DNA from: Prochilodus magdalenae
Lineage: Eukaryota > Chordata > Actinopteri > Characiformes > Prochilodontidae
Length of the DNA: 64,000 nucleotides
Reading direction: 5' to 3'
Assembly: GCA_024036415.1 (NCBI GenBank)
Contig: JAMWET010001940.1
Coordinates: 803,501-867,500, forward strand
In this document: one piece after another, positions 1 to 13,008 of the stretch
How the letters are laid out: each line of letters starts with the position of its first letter
How positions within the stretch are numbered: position 1 is the stretch's first letter
The notes under the pieces: model-generated
Told to the model about the DNA's origin: nothing
Database searches by the model: none
The model's input: the letters and a program-made list of their open reading frames with translations, nothing else
Program-made: the position numbers and the translations under genes

Positions 1-2839
1 CTACAACCATTTCAGACTGCGTCTGCTCTCGTCGCGTCTGTGCTTGTAAATTTAATAGCCCTTCCCACACTCTGTCCTGTCATTTGTCCAGTTGCCCAGC
101 TTGATTTGTGAATGTTTTTGATGTACCACCATTTATGTGCATGCTTCCTTAACAGTGCCTCTCACTTTCCCATAAATGCCTACAGTCCACACTGATGTAT
201 GAGTTGATAGAATGTCTACTCCTCTGGCTTAGTTACCCTGTAAATAATGTGGTTTTTGATGAGCTGAACCGTTCAAAAAAGCCTCTACTTGACCCAGAGA
301 TACCAATAAAACTTCCATAGAAAACTCAAAGTGTCCACAGTATTGGCAGGTCAAATCAAGCTAATCCATCAGAATGGGAAAGAAAAACTAGAAAAGTGCA
401 TTTCCTTAGGGAAACATGGAATGTTGCACAGATTATGGTTCCCACTTTCTGTTAGCCTGTGTTTGCTATGGGTGGAATGGAATGAGGGATGAATAAATGA
501 CACATAGAGGAGTACGCATCTGTATGGCTGTGGATTAGAGTTTTGGGATCTGCCCTAAGTGAGTACATGCAGTTTGGTGCCTTTAAGTTACTTGAAACAA
601 TAGGGTTTGTGTAGGCACAAAAATGAAGGGGACTCTATGGGAGGGATTAACAAAAATTCAGAGGAGCACTGGTCAGACCAATGTGGAATTTATGCTTGGG
701 GGTCTGCCCTGAGAAAAAGAAGAATATAAATCAGACAATATATTGTGCATTGTGAAGTACTGCATTGTGTCAAAGGTATCGATGTACAGTGTCGAAGAGA
801 TATCTACTGGAGTAAGCCTGCTAACCAGCTAGCCCCTGTCTTGCAATACCACTTTGTACCTCAGGGGTCACTGCAGAGTTGGTAAGTCACTGTAGCGTCA
901 AAGAAGCAGCACACAAGTCTCTTATTAATAACATTGAAGGTTCAGTTCCCAGTTAGATCATTTAAGGACTGGTCCAATAAAATGAAGAGTAAAACAATGG
1001 CTAAAGCTGATGCAGACCGCTGATAACATCCGCTGCCGTCTGCTCCTGGCAAGAATCCACATTCAGCAATAAACAAAATAAGTGTTATAGATAGTAGCAG
1101 AACAAGAGTTAACGTTGGTGCCGTCATCCATCACTGGAGACGCTTATGGCCAATAAAGGGATGAAGTTTAATACTACACATGAATTTGTTCTACTGTAGA
1201 CTAGTAGGGATCGAAGGGATGGGAGGAGGGTCTGTGCGCTTTCTTGTGATAGGTTGCCCCTACAGCCCCCCAGCTTGACAGGTTCTGGTTTTTTTTAGAA
1301 ATTGCCTCACCTTATGAGTTATTCAGTGTAAATGTGTGGTTACATGAAGGGGAGACCTCCCTTCTGTTTAGCCTGTGACGTTATGTGTCTTTCTGCCTGC
1401 TGTGTAATACAAGGCCACTTCTTACAGCACAGCCATGACTGTGTCTTACTTGATACTACAATACCTCATAGGTGCGAAAGCTGCAGGGAAACACTTGCTA
1501 AGCAGGGACACATGGCAGAGATATTTTTAATTGTTGGCCTCCTGAGCAGATTTTTGGCTGTGTGATAGCCGAAGGAGAGTGTGAAATGAGCCATGGAAAG
1601 TAAATCACCACGCCCTATTTTTGAAGAGGGAACTGGCCATGCTAAATGCTAGCGTGTGATAGCAACACCCAAGAGAGCAGGGTTATCGCCTGACAAAGTG
1701 TGTCCCCATCACCGGTGCAGTGTCATAGACAAGCTTGTATCTCATTCCTGACAGAATCCTGGCCATGGGAGAGTTCCGGAAAGCAGAACCTTGAATGTGG
1801 CTACAATCTAAAAGAGTCTGGTTGCCTGATAGTGCCTGCTTCTGACCACAGGAACTTGGAAGGTGGCCCGTCTCGCTCCAAATGGCGCCATTGGAGGCTT
1901 TGAATGATCCATCCTTACCTTGTATACCACATTCTTCCTCATGTTCTTATTGAAGCAGGGCCTGTGTACTCGTTCTCTCACTGTTCCCTTTGTGACTTTA
2001 TGTGCTCTTTTCCTTTCCTCCATTGTGTTACCATGGGCCTCTTTTTCCTCCTGCTGCACCCTCGTTCCTACTAACACATAGAGGAAGGCCCAGATCCATT
2101 TCCTGTGAGATTGGAGGGAACAATTGATTACTGTTCCCCCACCTCTATGTCCCCAGCATATAATGGGGTTGGTAATACTCTAAAGGCTATAGAGGCCCAC
2201 GTATGCTGGTCAGGGTGTGGCGGGTAGGCTGTTTGTTGCGGTGCTTCCAGGAACTTGACTATATTTTAAAGCTTGTTGCTACGTATGCTGCAAGCCAACC
2301 TGATTTGTGTCTTAGCACTTAACTGTATAAAGTATTTTGGAAAAATATAAAAGTCGCTAATCTAATGACTGTAATCAAAGGAACCAGGCAGTGTCCGAAA
2401 TCCACCCTGGTATTCTGGGGGGTTCCACGTTGGCATGATACTCCAGTACTGCCTGGAAGCAGCTCACTCACTATAGCAGCACTAATGCTAGCTCCAGGGG
2501 GTTCTCAGAACCCCCCACTGTATTTGTTTCCTTGGGACCAGAGCTGATCCCAAAGATAAAGCCCACAGTGTGCCCATAGTGTCAGAATATGGAGAATTAT
2601 TTTAGAATCTATCTGCACTGCATAGCTACACACATCTTAAAGGGACTTTGTCTAGTTGCTTTTCTTCAATACCACTAATAAGCAAATGTACACTCTATGA
2701 TAATCCTCGATTTGTGTACCACATTATACCGATGCAACCCCAATCTTACAACTATTGGGCTAATCTGCATAGTGCATCCAGAGGCACAAAAACAGACATT
2801 AAAATTACATTTATGAACACAGTCAGCTTCTTACACATG
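1..2839. other. Intergenic DNA, no supported gene
   Basis: AT-rich sequence with no exon-like open frame that I can defend. A 61-codon minus-strand frame at 942-1127 is hydrophobic and is treated as a finding, not a gene. The last few hundred bases may be the decayed 3' end of the LINE that follows. Confidence 0.6.
942..1127 (-). other. Hydrophobic 61-codon open frame, doubtful
   Basis: The frame starts MTAPTLTLVLLLSITLILF and has a second hydrophobic stretch (about residues 41-51) near its end, with a Gly/Cys-containing segment between. This would look like a signal peptide or two short membrane segments if translated. No family is recognised, no splice context supports it, and a 61-codon frame is expected by chance in 64 kb. 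Listed only because of its composition. Confidence 0.12.
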
Positions 2840-3770
2840 TTGGGAGCATAGAAGCATAAAGCTGTTTCACCTTACATGGGTTTGGATTCTGGGAACCCAG
2901 ATTAAACCTGTCCCAGATGACCTGAGGTTTCTAGATGCCTCTTACTGTATACCATATTAGAGGCCCGAGACCATTTAGTGCTTTATAGGCAAGTAACACA
3001 ATTATAATAGATTTAAAATCTATACTTTTGCACACAGGAAGATAAAGCAGCGGTTTAAGGACTGGTGTAATGTGCTGCAATCTGTTGGTGTTGGCAGCCG
3101 CATTCTGAACTGCAGGGCTGTTTTACTAGGACCTGTGAAGACACCATTGCAATACTGTAGCCTGCTGAAAGTATATGCACGCACACATTGTTCTGTAGAT
3201 TCCGTTGATTCTTGCTGTATTTTAACTGTGGTAGTAGACTGATTTTGTAATTGTCTTTATGTTGCTGTTGAAACTTAGGTTCATAACAAAACAAGATTTT
3301 CAAAAAAGAAGCCGTGATTTGTAGTTTTAGTGTCATGGCTGTCAAAGTGTTCACTTTAAATCTAATATTTTTTATTTAGGGCCAAAAACAATAATGTATT
3401 TTTATGTATTGCAGTTTTAAGAATTCTGGCACATCCACACTTTATTATCATAGCTAGTTAATGTAGGGAACTGTAGTCACATGGTGGCACTGTTAAAGTT
3501 ATAGTTGTCTATCATCTGTGTAACAAGAACTTCATAATATTCCATAATCTGAGCAAAGGGAGGATGTAGATATTAAATGGAAGAGGCCCAAGAATGGACC
3601 CTTGAGGAACTTCACATGTGATTTTTGTTTCCTCAGATTCATTATTAGGATTCAATATTAGTTACTGACTCAAAGTTGTCACTATCTTGAAGATATGCTT
3701 AGAACCAGATGTAGAATTAATTAATGATTTAAACCAATAAATATTCAATTTAAAGTATAAAGCATGGGTT
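2840..3770 (-). mobile_element. Decayed LINE reverse transcriptase fragment
   Basis: Read on the minus strand, the stretch at about 3560-3617 translates to CEVPQGSILGPLPFNIYILP, the reverse transcriptase signature VPQGS-x-LGP-x-LF of L2/CR1/Rex1-type non-LTR retrotransposons. Just upstream lies a WFKS piece, matching the usual WF-x-SYL. Downstream, in shifting frames, come a degraded YADD region (YTDD), a YCN-x6-G piece near 3150-3175, an LQHITPVLKPL-x-YLPV-like segment and LLAYKALNGLGP. Stops and frameshifts throughout show a dead, 5'-truncated copy. The clade assignment (L2/CR1/Rex1) is inference. No endonuclease domain was seen. Confidence 0.82.
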
Positions 3771-4174
3771 GTTAGCATAATCACATTAAATTTTGGAATT
3801 TTGGAATCGTGATCTTTAAAATGCTTGTTGGTTATTGGAGTTAACCCGTGTTAACTGCAGTGACACCGGTGCCACTAGTATCAAAACTGTGGATCTCAAA
3901 ATGGGAATCTCAAAATAAGTTCAATAACATTCATTTGTGAAAAATGGGGAAAATGTTCCAACATTCCAACCAACTTTGTGGCCCAAAGTTAAATAGCAAA
4001 TAAAAAACAATTTCTTTTACAATGCTTATGACAACTGATGACTGGGTGACTTGCTTCAGTTAACTCTTACTAAAATCATGGTTTTGACCTGGTAAAAAAA
4101 ACAGTAATAAAAGTTTTAATGTAGTTTATAAAAGACTTACTGAGTATAATTAAACTAGACCAATACTCAGAATT

Positions 4175-4465
4175 GAGTGCTATGCAAAAGTTTGAACACC
4201 CTTTGGTCAGTCTGTGTGACGAGTGAAAACACAATCTCTACAAAGACACACACTTATTCACAATTTAACATAAAAAAAAAACTTATAAAGTGGGAAATAT
4301 TATGTTATATTTTACATGTTATATTTTATGTTCTGTATTTTTCCACAATTTTACACTCATATAGACAGAAACTGTGCATTATAATTGGCTGGAAAAACCA
4401 AAGAAAAGTTTGTTTTTAGTAGATAATAATATATAATAATAATTTGAAGACTTTAGGGTGTTCTC
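4175..4465. repeat. Interspersed repeat, TATGCAAAAGTTTGA type
   Basis: Begins with CTATGCAAAAGTTTGAACAC and ends near 4450-4465 with AGGGTGTTCT, a partial inverted copy of the start. A related copy starts at 50945 inside fstl1 intron 8. This opening motif is familiar from abundant nonautonomous DNA-transposon-like repeats of teleosts. The family name is not assigned. Confidence 0.45.
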
Positions 4466-6959
4466 ATGAACAGAAACACAACGATTGTTTGTTGTTACTA
4501 ATAGTTTTTTTAATAATCAAGTAATGCAATATTAAACATTAAATCTGAACAAATTAGACATGCGGCAGATATCTGAGTGAGTTGTTCTTCTCTGTACAAG
4601 GAAAAATTAAGCCTTTAAATACACAGAGAGGAAAAAAATAACTAATGACCTCGAGACTGTGATCTGATAAGACTGTAATCTGATAAGAATTTCTGAAACT
4701 GCATCCAGGGCACAATTATTTCTTTATAATGAGTTTTTGGTTTTTGGTTTAACATTTGGAAGTAATGAGGGGTCACACGACTAACATGGGACACAGTGCT
4801 CAAACAGGAAAAGACACAATCTCATTTGCGGGCACAGCCTTCATGGACAGAAGGCTGTAGAGACGGGCCATCCTCGCTTTCCTGTCCTCAGTACATCACA
4901 TAGAATGGAAGTGGGCTGAATCGGGTAAATCCTCCTTATTGTTGCTGGTATCTCTGGTATGCACAAAGAACAGAGAAGAGAGAGAACCACACTGGAAGCA
5001 TCAAAAGACTAGCACTGGAATAGAGATTAATGGGGATTACAACGAGATGAGGGAAATTTGGTGTCACATCCTATGGGGAGGTCTGTGTTAGCCTGGAGCA
5101 AGACTTAGAATCGGCTATACTGCTGTTTAAAAGACAGAACTGACATGTGCTGGTAGCACCATTTAGATAGGTACTGTAGAATCATCAAGTAAAGCTTATA
5201 CAGACACATAGCAGCAGTTTTCCCAAACAAATCCTGTGAGATAAAAGGTATCTGGAGTCATTTCCACGATGGTTTATGTATGTGGCTGTATCTCTTCAGA
5301 AACAGCTAGAACAAATCTACTATGAATATATCCAAGTTTCTCTTCTTCTTCTACTCCTCCTCTCCACAAAGAAATGATACAGTCTCAATGATTTCTAGTC
5401 TTCTAACTGTCCCCTGCATCCTAACCCTATGTAATTTTCGGACTAGTCAGCTAATTCGTCCCTCAAGAGCAGGAAACGTGTGGCGCGACGGCATGTAGGC
5501 AGATCGCCGTAAGATAACTTTGTTTGAGGGATGGTCCTCTGCTTAGTCGTGGCCTGGGGCCTGCTTCATTGGCACAATCTGAGATCATGCCTCAGTGCGC
5601 ACGGTCAATGGGCCCAACGCGTTTCATCATGACATCATGCCTTTGTTTGAAATCCCTGCGCCTATTCACTGCTCTACTGCTGGCTTAGGCCACTAGCGCC
5701 CGCAACATCAACAAGTAGTGGCTTTAAAGAGAGATTTTAGGGTCAGGCTAGCATGGGAACAAATGTGCTAGCTGTTAGCGAGCTCCAATAGTGATTACAG
5801 TGGAGTTACTTATTTTGGGTTTTAGTTCAGAACAAGGAGAATAACTCGGCTTAAGTGGCTTTTCTACAAACTGAAGTATAAAATAATGTACTGGGGCGTT
5901 TGGAAGTGCTAAGTGATTTGCACAATTGAATTGGGGTTGGTTACTGTTTTGGTGCTTTGTAATTAATACAGGGTGATAAATCTGGTACATACGGTATCTT
6001 CACCGCTGGTTCTTTAGCTTTACCATAATCTCTTTTGTACAACGCTAATCGTGCAGCATGGTGTGGGGAAAATTGAAATCAATTCATTAGGATGCTTTCA
6101 GTTGTATAGTTGTATACTTTTAACTATGTTATTAACTATTAACTACATGACAAATTTTATTTTATGCCACTAATTAGATAATAGAGCTGTCGCCCACAAT
6201 CCTTTGTGACGTCCTCAGTCAAGTGCTCCAGGGTCAATGGGTGCATGATGTTATTCTTGTGTACTAACTGTAATATGACCTATTTGTATTTATGTGGTCA
6301 CAATGCAGCTGACTACCAAACTGGTAGCCATCAGCTTCTAACAAAGCTTCTTCTGTCTTAACCCCTCAACATGCAATGTGCTGGTACCGTCCAATGGAAA
6401 AGGTGAACCAGTGATGTCACTGCTGAAGAGCTGTGCAATTGGATGAAGATGCTTATACAAAATGAAACCATATGACAACAGTGGGCTTATGAAATGGCTT
6501 ATGGAACCTACCTGAGCTGCTGGTTTTAGTTGAGGTATTGTTTTTAGTACAGGATTTAATGAGTTCAGGAAAATCTTTTACAACCTAGCATTTGAAATTC
6601 TCTATCTTCATATAGAGACAGTGATGACAAAACTCTCAGTAAGAGATGGTTAGAACGATAGAATGGGTAGCTTGACTGAGTTCTTAATCAAGCAGCTAAA
6701 CCTAATGATGCAAAAGATGCTTGAATAAGAGTTTAGTAGGCTACTGAATTTGGCTGTTTACCTCAGAAAGTGTTTTTCTGCTTTAACTCAGGAACTTCAG
6801 CACAATACTGGACTGTTAATGAGGTGATTGCTTGAATCAGGTCTGCTGGAAGCAGGGGCTAAAAGGTGCAGGACCAGTGTCTCACTGAAACCAGGGTTGC
6901 ATCTTAGTTAGACTAGCAGTCTTCTGTAGACATGTATTGATTCATTGGTGTGTATGTGC

Positions 6960-7190
6960 ATGTACAGGTAGCTCACTCTTAAGAATAAAGGTCCTTGGCA
7001 TTATGCCATAGGACAACCACTTTTGGTTCCCAGAATAAAACCTTTCAGTAGATTGTTCAATAGAGTTTGAGTTGTGAGTGTAAAGAAACTTGCTAAAGTT
7101 TGAAGAACTTCCACATGATATAACAGGTTGTGGAAGAACCCTTCAATTGGTAAGGAAACTTTTGGTTTTGGTTTCTTAAACACTCAGCAG
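6960..7190. repeat. Interspersed repeat, AAGAACC-type
   Basis: Short AT-rich element with repeated motifs such as AAAGGTCCTTGG, CCACTTTTGGTTCCC and GAAGAACC. Similar scraps occur near 38260-38330, 38700-38760 and 61270-61340. They resemble a short repeat common in fish introns. Boundaries are approximate. Confidence 0.3.
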
Positions 7191-9005
7191 CTTTTTTCAC
7201 ATTCACAAATCTCTCTTTAAATATAGCTCGTCAGGGAACCACAACTGACTCTTCTATGGCTAAAAGAACACTATGTGGTACCTATTTTCTTTTTTCTGTC
7301 GTAGATTTCAAGCCTGCCTTATTCTAAACCGGTATTTTCCAACCATGGTCCCAGTATTTCAGTGTTTCCCCTTCTTTAGGAACAGCTGTGCCCATATTAA
7401 CAAGGTTTGTCAGAGTAAGAGTACTGAACCCTGAGTACTGAGCCTTTAAATAGGTTATGTTAGAGCAAGAAGAACACAAGAATGCAAAGTTCAAAGCAAG
7501 AATGCAAAGGGCAAGTGGACCTCGGAGCTGTAACCTGTACGCAAAATCTACTAGATTCTAGTGAAGAACAAGCTGCAACTTTTACTTCAGGTTAAAATAA
7601 TCCCCACATTCCTTCTGCCTTCAACTTCCGACACTTCCAGTTTTGAAAGGCAATCCGGTCTTCATAGTTCAGGGGCAACTTACTGATTGGTTGCTTCCTT
7701 TTGCATCACAGTGTCAGAGGTCAAATGAGATACTGCAAAAATAGATTTGCACTTGTTGAGGTTGGGGGAAATAATAATTGTGTCTACAGTCTAACAAATA
7801 CTAACACACACCATCAAAAAACACAAACCCAACAAACGCCAAAACAAAGGGAAATACGCTATGTCAATAATTTATATCACAGAGGTTCCTCTGTGGCAGA
7901 CCTGACCTAAGCTTCTGTTTTACGGGTTGGCAAAACATACTATGACCTTAAATGTATGACATTTTATGAACACTATCAAAAGAACCTGAAGAAACCACAA
8001 ATATATAGAATCTATATAATGTAGTTATGATGTTTTTCAGACCATTCAAAAGTAATGCCTCCCGTGTACTGAGTACTGTCAAACCATATAAACAGTGTCA
8101 GTGTCAAAGTGAAGCAACGTCCACTCTACTTTCTCAATCAGTGCTCATTTTCCTACACTTTCTATGTGTGGCACTGATAAAAGTTAGTAACAGACTGATG
8201 AAGTCAGTAAAGTTACTATAAGCTGTTTGTAGTGAACAGAGTAACTCATCTATGGACAACCATTTTTACAGTACTGAAGTTGCTCCCAGCAGTGGTGTCA
8301 CATACATTCCCATTTGTGTTTGGGGATCCTATTGTCCTACGCGTCACCATCCGTCGCCCACTGAATAAAGGCTGTCTGGCTCCCAGCTTAAATATTGCAG
8401 CAAACTAAAAACCAACCATCAGACCAGATTCATTCACTTCTGCTCACTGGTGCGACAAGTAGTGGGGGCCTTAGGTGGGAACCAGAGAGCAAAAAAGTCA
8501 TACCGCAGGGTGCCAAGAGAAGGGGGAACACGACTACTCTGGAGCTCTGACTGTGGCAGGTTGCCCATTTGATACCATTAAGCTATTGCTGCTAGTTCCA
8601 GAAGGATCGTTTTTGAACTGGAGCTGTGTGGTTGTTAAAACCGTTGGGTATTTTTTCATGTTTTTATGCAATCTGTTTTAACATGAGCATTGTTTCGGGG
8701 GTGAGATGCTAAAGTTTAGGGACTTTGGACTTGTTGATTTTGCAAGGGCATGAGGACACAGTGCCATGGTTTGATGCTGCTGGTTATCTGGTGGTTATGT
8801 TTCTCCTGAGATAGGCGATGTTGCTAATTTTAAAAACTATAAAAATATTTTTGTAACAGGTTGCAGTTTTTTTCTTTCATTTTAAACGTAAAAGTCTAAT
8901 TCCAAGGCTGAGGCTGTTGTTGGTTTGCAGTAGCTGCTTTTTTGAGGCCCCACTTTTACACTGCTCTTTTACTGTTCCCTATCTTTACAGTGCTGATCAT
9001 CGACC

Positions 9006-10175
9006 ATGGGTGACTGGAGCTTCTTAGGAAATATCCTCGAGGAAGTCAACGAGCACTCGACGGTGATCGGCAGGGTGTGGCTGACGGTCCTCTTCATCTT
9101 CCGCATCCTGATTCTGGGCACGGCGGCTGAATTTGTGTGGGGTGATGAGCAGTCGGATTATGTGTGCAACACGCAGCAGCCGGGTTGCGAGAATGTCTGC
9201 TATGACGAGGCTTTCCCCATCTCCCACATCCGCCTGTGGGTTCTTCAGATCATCTTTGTCTCCACACCTTCACTGGTGTACGTGGGCCATGCCGTGCACC
9301 ATGTGCACATGGAGGAGAAACGCAAGGAACGTGAGGAGGCTGAGCTGAGTCGGCAGCAGGAGGCCGGGGAGGAGCGTCCGCCACTGGCTCCAGACCAGGG
9401 CAGCGTCCGCACGGCCAAGGAGACCAGCACCAAGGGGAGCAAGAAGTTCCGCCTGGAGGGCACGCTACTCCGGACCTACATCTGCCACATCATCTTCAAG
9501 ACACTCTTTGAGGTGGGTTTCGTGGTGGGCCAGTACTTCCTCTACGGCTTCCGCATCTTACCACTCTACAAGTGCAGCCGCTGGCCCTGCCCCAACACAG
9601 TCGACTGCTTTGTCTCCAGGCCCACTGAGAAGACGGTCTTTATCATCTTCATGCTGGCTGTGGCCTGTGTCTCCCTATTCCTCAACTTTGTGGAAATCAG
9701 CCACCTGGGCCTCAAAAAGATTCACTTCGTCTTCCGTAAGCCAGCCCGGCCCCAAATTGAGGGGCCTGGCTCATCGGAGAAGCCCTCCATGGCCGTGTCG
9801 TCCATCCAGAAAGCCAAGGGCTACAAGCTGCTGGAGGAGGACAAAACCACTTCACATTTCTACCCCCTGACCGAGGTAGTGGGCATGGAGACCGGGCGGC
9901 TACCAGCACCCTATGAGCCGTTTGGGGAAAAGACGGACGGAAAGGCATCAGCGCCCCAGGAAGACTTGTCAAAGGTGTACGACGAGACTTTGCCCTCCTA
10001 CGTCCAGACGACCATGGTGGGGCCAAGTGGAGCTTGCAGGGTTATGCGGGTAGATGAGGACGAGATGCCCATAGAAGCGGAAGTGGAAGCCAGCGAGACG
10101 ATAGAAGACACGAGACCGCTCAGCAGCCTGAGCAAAGCCAGCAGCCGAGCGAGGTCAGACGACTTGACAGTATAA
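9006..10175 (+). CDS. gja8: Gap junction alpha-8 protein (connexin 50)
   Basis: 389-residue connexin, intact in one exon. Six connexins form a hemichannel in the plasma membrane and two hemichannels dock into a gap junction. GJA8 couples lens fibre cells and is needed for lens growth and clarity. Visible features: N-terminus [20 protein letters not shown]; four membrane segments (about 24-45, 76-98, 157-182, 210-230); extracellular loop 1 with Cys54, Cys61 and Cys65; loop 2 with Cys190, Cys195 and Cys201 and the SRPTEKT motif; a charged cytoplasmic loop (about 103-156); and a C-terminus ending [14 protein letters not shown], the Cx50-type tail with a PDZ-ligand-like end. The [14 protein letters not shown] start and this tail favour gja8 over gja3 (Cx46) or gja1. 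It is somewhat shorter than the mammalian protein (about 430), mainly in the C-terminal tail. The start has a strong context (GACCATGG). The exon is much more GC-rich than its surroundings. Teleosts carry gja8a and gja8b; which one this is cannot be told here. Confidence 0.96.
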   Translation: MGDWSFLGNILEEVNEHSTVIGRVWLTVLFIFRILILGTAAEFVWGDEQSDYVCNTQQPGCENVCYDEAFPISHIRLWVLQIIFVSTPSLVYVGHAVHHVHMEEKRKEREEAELSRQQEAGEERPPLAPDQGSVRTAKETSTKGSKKFRLEGTLLRTYICHIIFKTLFEVGFVVGQYFLYGFRILPLYKCSRWPCPNTVDCFVSRPTEKTVFIIFMLAVACVSLFLNFVEISHLGLKKIHFVFRKPARPQIEGPGSSEKPSMAVSSIQKAKGYKLLEEDKTTSHFYPLTEVVGMETGRLPAPYEPFGEKTDGKASAPQEDLSKVYDETLPSYVQTTMVGPSGACRVMRVDEDEMPIEAEVEASETIEDTRPLSSLSKASSRARSDDLTV

Positions 10176-10860
10176 AAGCATAGAACTGGATTAGAAATGC
10201 AGCAATAGCAAAGTGTGATCCTACTGACGAGAGAGAAAGAAAGAGAGAGAGGTGCCTTAAGGCAACTGTGACGACGCTTATGATACCAGCTTGTTATTTT
10301 AAAAGAGTTTACGAGAAAAAGGATAAAAAAAAACATGCCGTGCAATTTTAATCTTCTTTTTTTTTGCGAGAAAAACTTGAGTTCAATTCTTTTTTTTTAT
10401 ATACAGCAGTATCTTTGTACTGTTTTTATCGAGCTAATTGAAAAAAAGCAAACTAACCAAAACATTAAGAGAGATTCTCAACAGTAGGATCCATATGGTA
10501 AGGAGAGAAAAAGGCGTGTTACATATTATCAAAGAGAGAAATGTGCTATTAAAAAAAAAAACACACAATTTCTATCCAGAATTTTAATGATCTGAGTAGT
10601 CAACTTCAAAATGTTTACATTTTTGGATTAGCCATGTAGCTAAATGTTGTATGTGATGTTTTATTACGATTATTATTTTGATAAGCAGATTATTTCTGCA
10701 ATGCTGTCAGGGTAACATCATTTTCACCTCAATAACTCATCTGAATACAACAATCGATCAGTTCATCGTTTTCGGTTTTGTGTGCGTACTGTGCATTCTT
10801 GCCTACATGTTTGTGGGAGGTGAAACAAATGTTAATTGATTCATTGCGTATGGTATACTA

Positions 10861-10865
<5 letters not shown>

Positions 10866-10906
<41 letters not shown>

Positions 10907-10915
10907 ATAAAACAA
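10866..10915. repeat. (CTAT)n microsatellite
   Basis: About twelve tandem tetranucleotides in the gja8 3' region. Confidence 0.95.
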
Positions 10916-11139
10916 ATGACCACTGGATAATTGTTATATGTGCAGCACGATACCTTATTATTAGTTTGACTCTCATGACATACTCTCAAATTAATCAAGC
11001 ACTAGGTATGTGTACATTTAGTGCGTTAGCTATGGAGCGAACACGGGCCAGATTCTTTCTAGTCTCGTGCATGCAGCCACGATGCTGATAAAGATCATGC
11101 CAAATCAGCACAACGTATTGTTGAACTAGAGACAATAAA

Positions 11140-12466
11140 AAAAGGCATTACAGACAACCAGGCGTCCTTGACATTGTTCTAAAGAAAACAATCACATATT
11201 TTGTCCCAGTGTGATTCTCATCCTGCTTTACATCTAAGTTAAACAACTTGTTCCAAAGTACATACATGCCTGGTTGTGTGGTGGTGAATGTCATATTTAG
11301 ATGATGAGTCGGACGTACTTTATTTTTTCTGCTGGCGTTTCACGTCTTAGTCCACTGTTGTAATTGTAATTAATTCATTATGTTCACTTCCAAACCCCTT
11401 GATTTTATGGCAATAACGAAGTATAGATAGCCCAGCCCCTCCTATAAGTAACTGTAGCATGGATTAGCAGAAATTCTGCCTTTTTGCTGAATATATGTTA
11501 ACTGATGTAGGCTTATTTCCATTGCTACTGATTTCAATTGCAGTTTATTTCCACTATTGAAAAAGGAGATGCCTATGCCATGCCTGTCGTTCAGGCTTGG
11601 TTTCCCTAAATGTAGAATTAGCCTAAAACTAAGACGGAAAACTAATAAATACTCATCAGTTAAATCCAATATGCATCTTAATCTGCATGTGAAAACCAGC
11701 CTTATTAAACACTTGAATGGAAATGTCCACCTGACTGCGCTGCCTCTTGTGTCTCTACATAGCAGTTACTCTCCTTCCTGTTTCTACATGCCTGATCTAA
11801 CACAGTTTAACCTAAAGCCTCTTCTACATACGTGTCTGTTACTCACATTCTTCCTTCATGAGACCAGATATGAGTGTGATCACAGGGAACCAGACTTCTC
11901 CCAATAAGAGCAGTGATCTAAATTCAGCTGCTCCGTTTTATATCCTAATACACAGAATTGCATGGACCGGTAGTCCCATTTATCTACTTTGCTAAACAGG
12001 TCATCAACATAACTGCTGTTATTCCTGAAGAAATAATGCTCTCTACATCATCTTTTGTTGGGGACGGCTTGTGGAATGTGCCGTACTGCCGTCTGGACCC
12101 TTACCCTCTAAAAGCGTCACAGTAAGAGAAGAAAGCGTTTGGTGGTTTTGCTTTACAGAACCCCCTGCTAAGACATTGTAACCTTCTCTAAAATATGACA
12201 TTTAAAAATGGGTGTTTGTTCCTACCTTCACAAAACTCCTCTTTTCTCTTGTTTTTTAAATATCATACCTTCTTTTTTTCTTTCTTAGATTAATAAAAGA
12301 CCTTTTACTAACTTGTATTACATTACTGCTCATGTAATTGCATGCAAAGTATCACCATTTGAAACCTGTGGACACAATAAAAAGGTCACGTGTGGTCAGA
12401 GAAAGTATGCTGTGGGGTTTTTTGTTTCCACCCACCTCATCCAACACAGCCACACTCATACGCACA

Positions 12467-12514
<48 letters not shown>

Positions 12515-12940
12515 AGCATGCACAATTTCATACTCACTCTCAATCGATCAGAACCTTAAAAGGCCACTTCAAAGAAAAGATCTTTGAAGGTATAACTCTA
12601 TGGACTCTTATTCACTTTATGGACAGTACAGATAATCAAGGCCCAGAACCACTGCACTCACCAGACATTCAAGTATCTTTAGATGTAGTCAAATATGATC
12701 GACTGTGGAACAAGCAGCCCACACTAGCAACCCATCAACTACTGCAGTTTATCAAAAACCTGAACTGCTGTCCATTAAAGGTGACTGCTTGACTGGACAG
12801 TTATTTGTGAAGCAGATTTAGAGACCGTGTAGTTCTTTTGTTTTTACCTCTTGATTTATCTCTTCATCACAGAGTGAGACTTTTGTGGTTCGTTGTGTGA
12901 AAAGCAGCTTCATTTCCTTTGCAGTAAGAGTAGGACCACC
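11140..12940. other. Intergenic DNA between gja8 and the small membrane gene
   Basis: AT-rich, with a (CA)n tract at 12461-12514. Open frames of up to 159 codons here run through the CA repeat or lack any family likeness and are not regarded as genes. Confidence 0.6.
12461..12514. repeat. (CA)n microsatellite
   Basis: About 25 dinucleotides with a few CG interruptions. Confidence 0.95.
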
Positions 12941-12948
12941 TATTTAAA
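12941..12948 (+). promoter_or_regulatory. Possible TATA-like box of the small membrane protein gene
   Basis: TATTTAAA lies 61 bases before the ATG at 13009, so a start site near 12971 would leave a short 5' UTR. This is position-based inference only. Confidence 0.3.
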
Positions 12949-13008
12949 GCAGTCGAGAGGAGAAAACTGCTCTGTTTCTTTTGAAAACCGGCACTGGCCA
13001 CAAACAAT

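Larger units (their letters stand above)
3771..8990. other. Intergenic DNA upstream of gja8
   Basis: No supported gene. It contains two interspersed-repeat candidates (4175-4465 and 6960-7190). A possible noncoding first exon of gja8 lies near 8418-8472: it has a TTAAATA sequence about 30 bases upstream and an AG/GTGGGA donor-like end. That exon is a guess, because nothing but spacing supports it. Confidence 0.5.
8991..11139 (+). other. gja8 coding exon with 3' UTR
   Basis: A pyrimidine-rich tract ending TATCTTTACAG at 8990 is a good splice acceptor 15 bases before the start codon. This fits the usual connexin plan of a noncoding first exon followed by one exon holding the whole coding region. 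The 3' UTR after the TAA at 10175 is AT-rich with several A-runs and a (CTAT)n tract at 10866-10915. The best polyadenylation signal seen is AATAAA at 11134-11139. Later ones at 12292 and 12376 are possible alternatives. Confidence 0.55.

Noticed and set aside
9024..10345. Antisense and shifted frames over gja8
   Set aside because: Shadows of the GC-rich connexin exon.
12313..12792. 159-codon + frame
   Set aside because: Most of its middle is Thr-His from the CA repeat, and the flanks have no family likeness or splice context.
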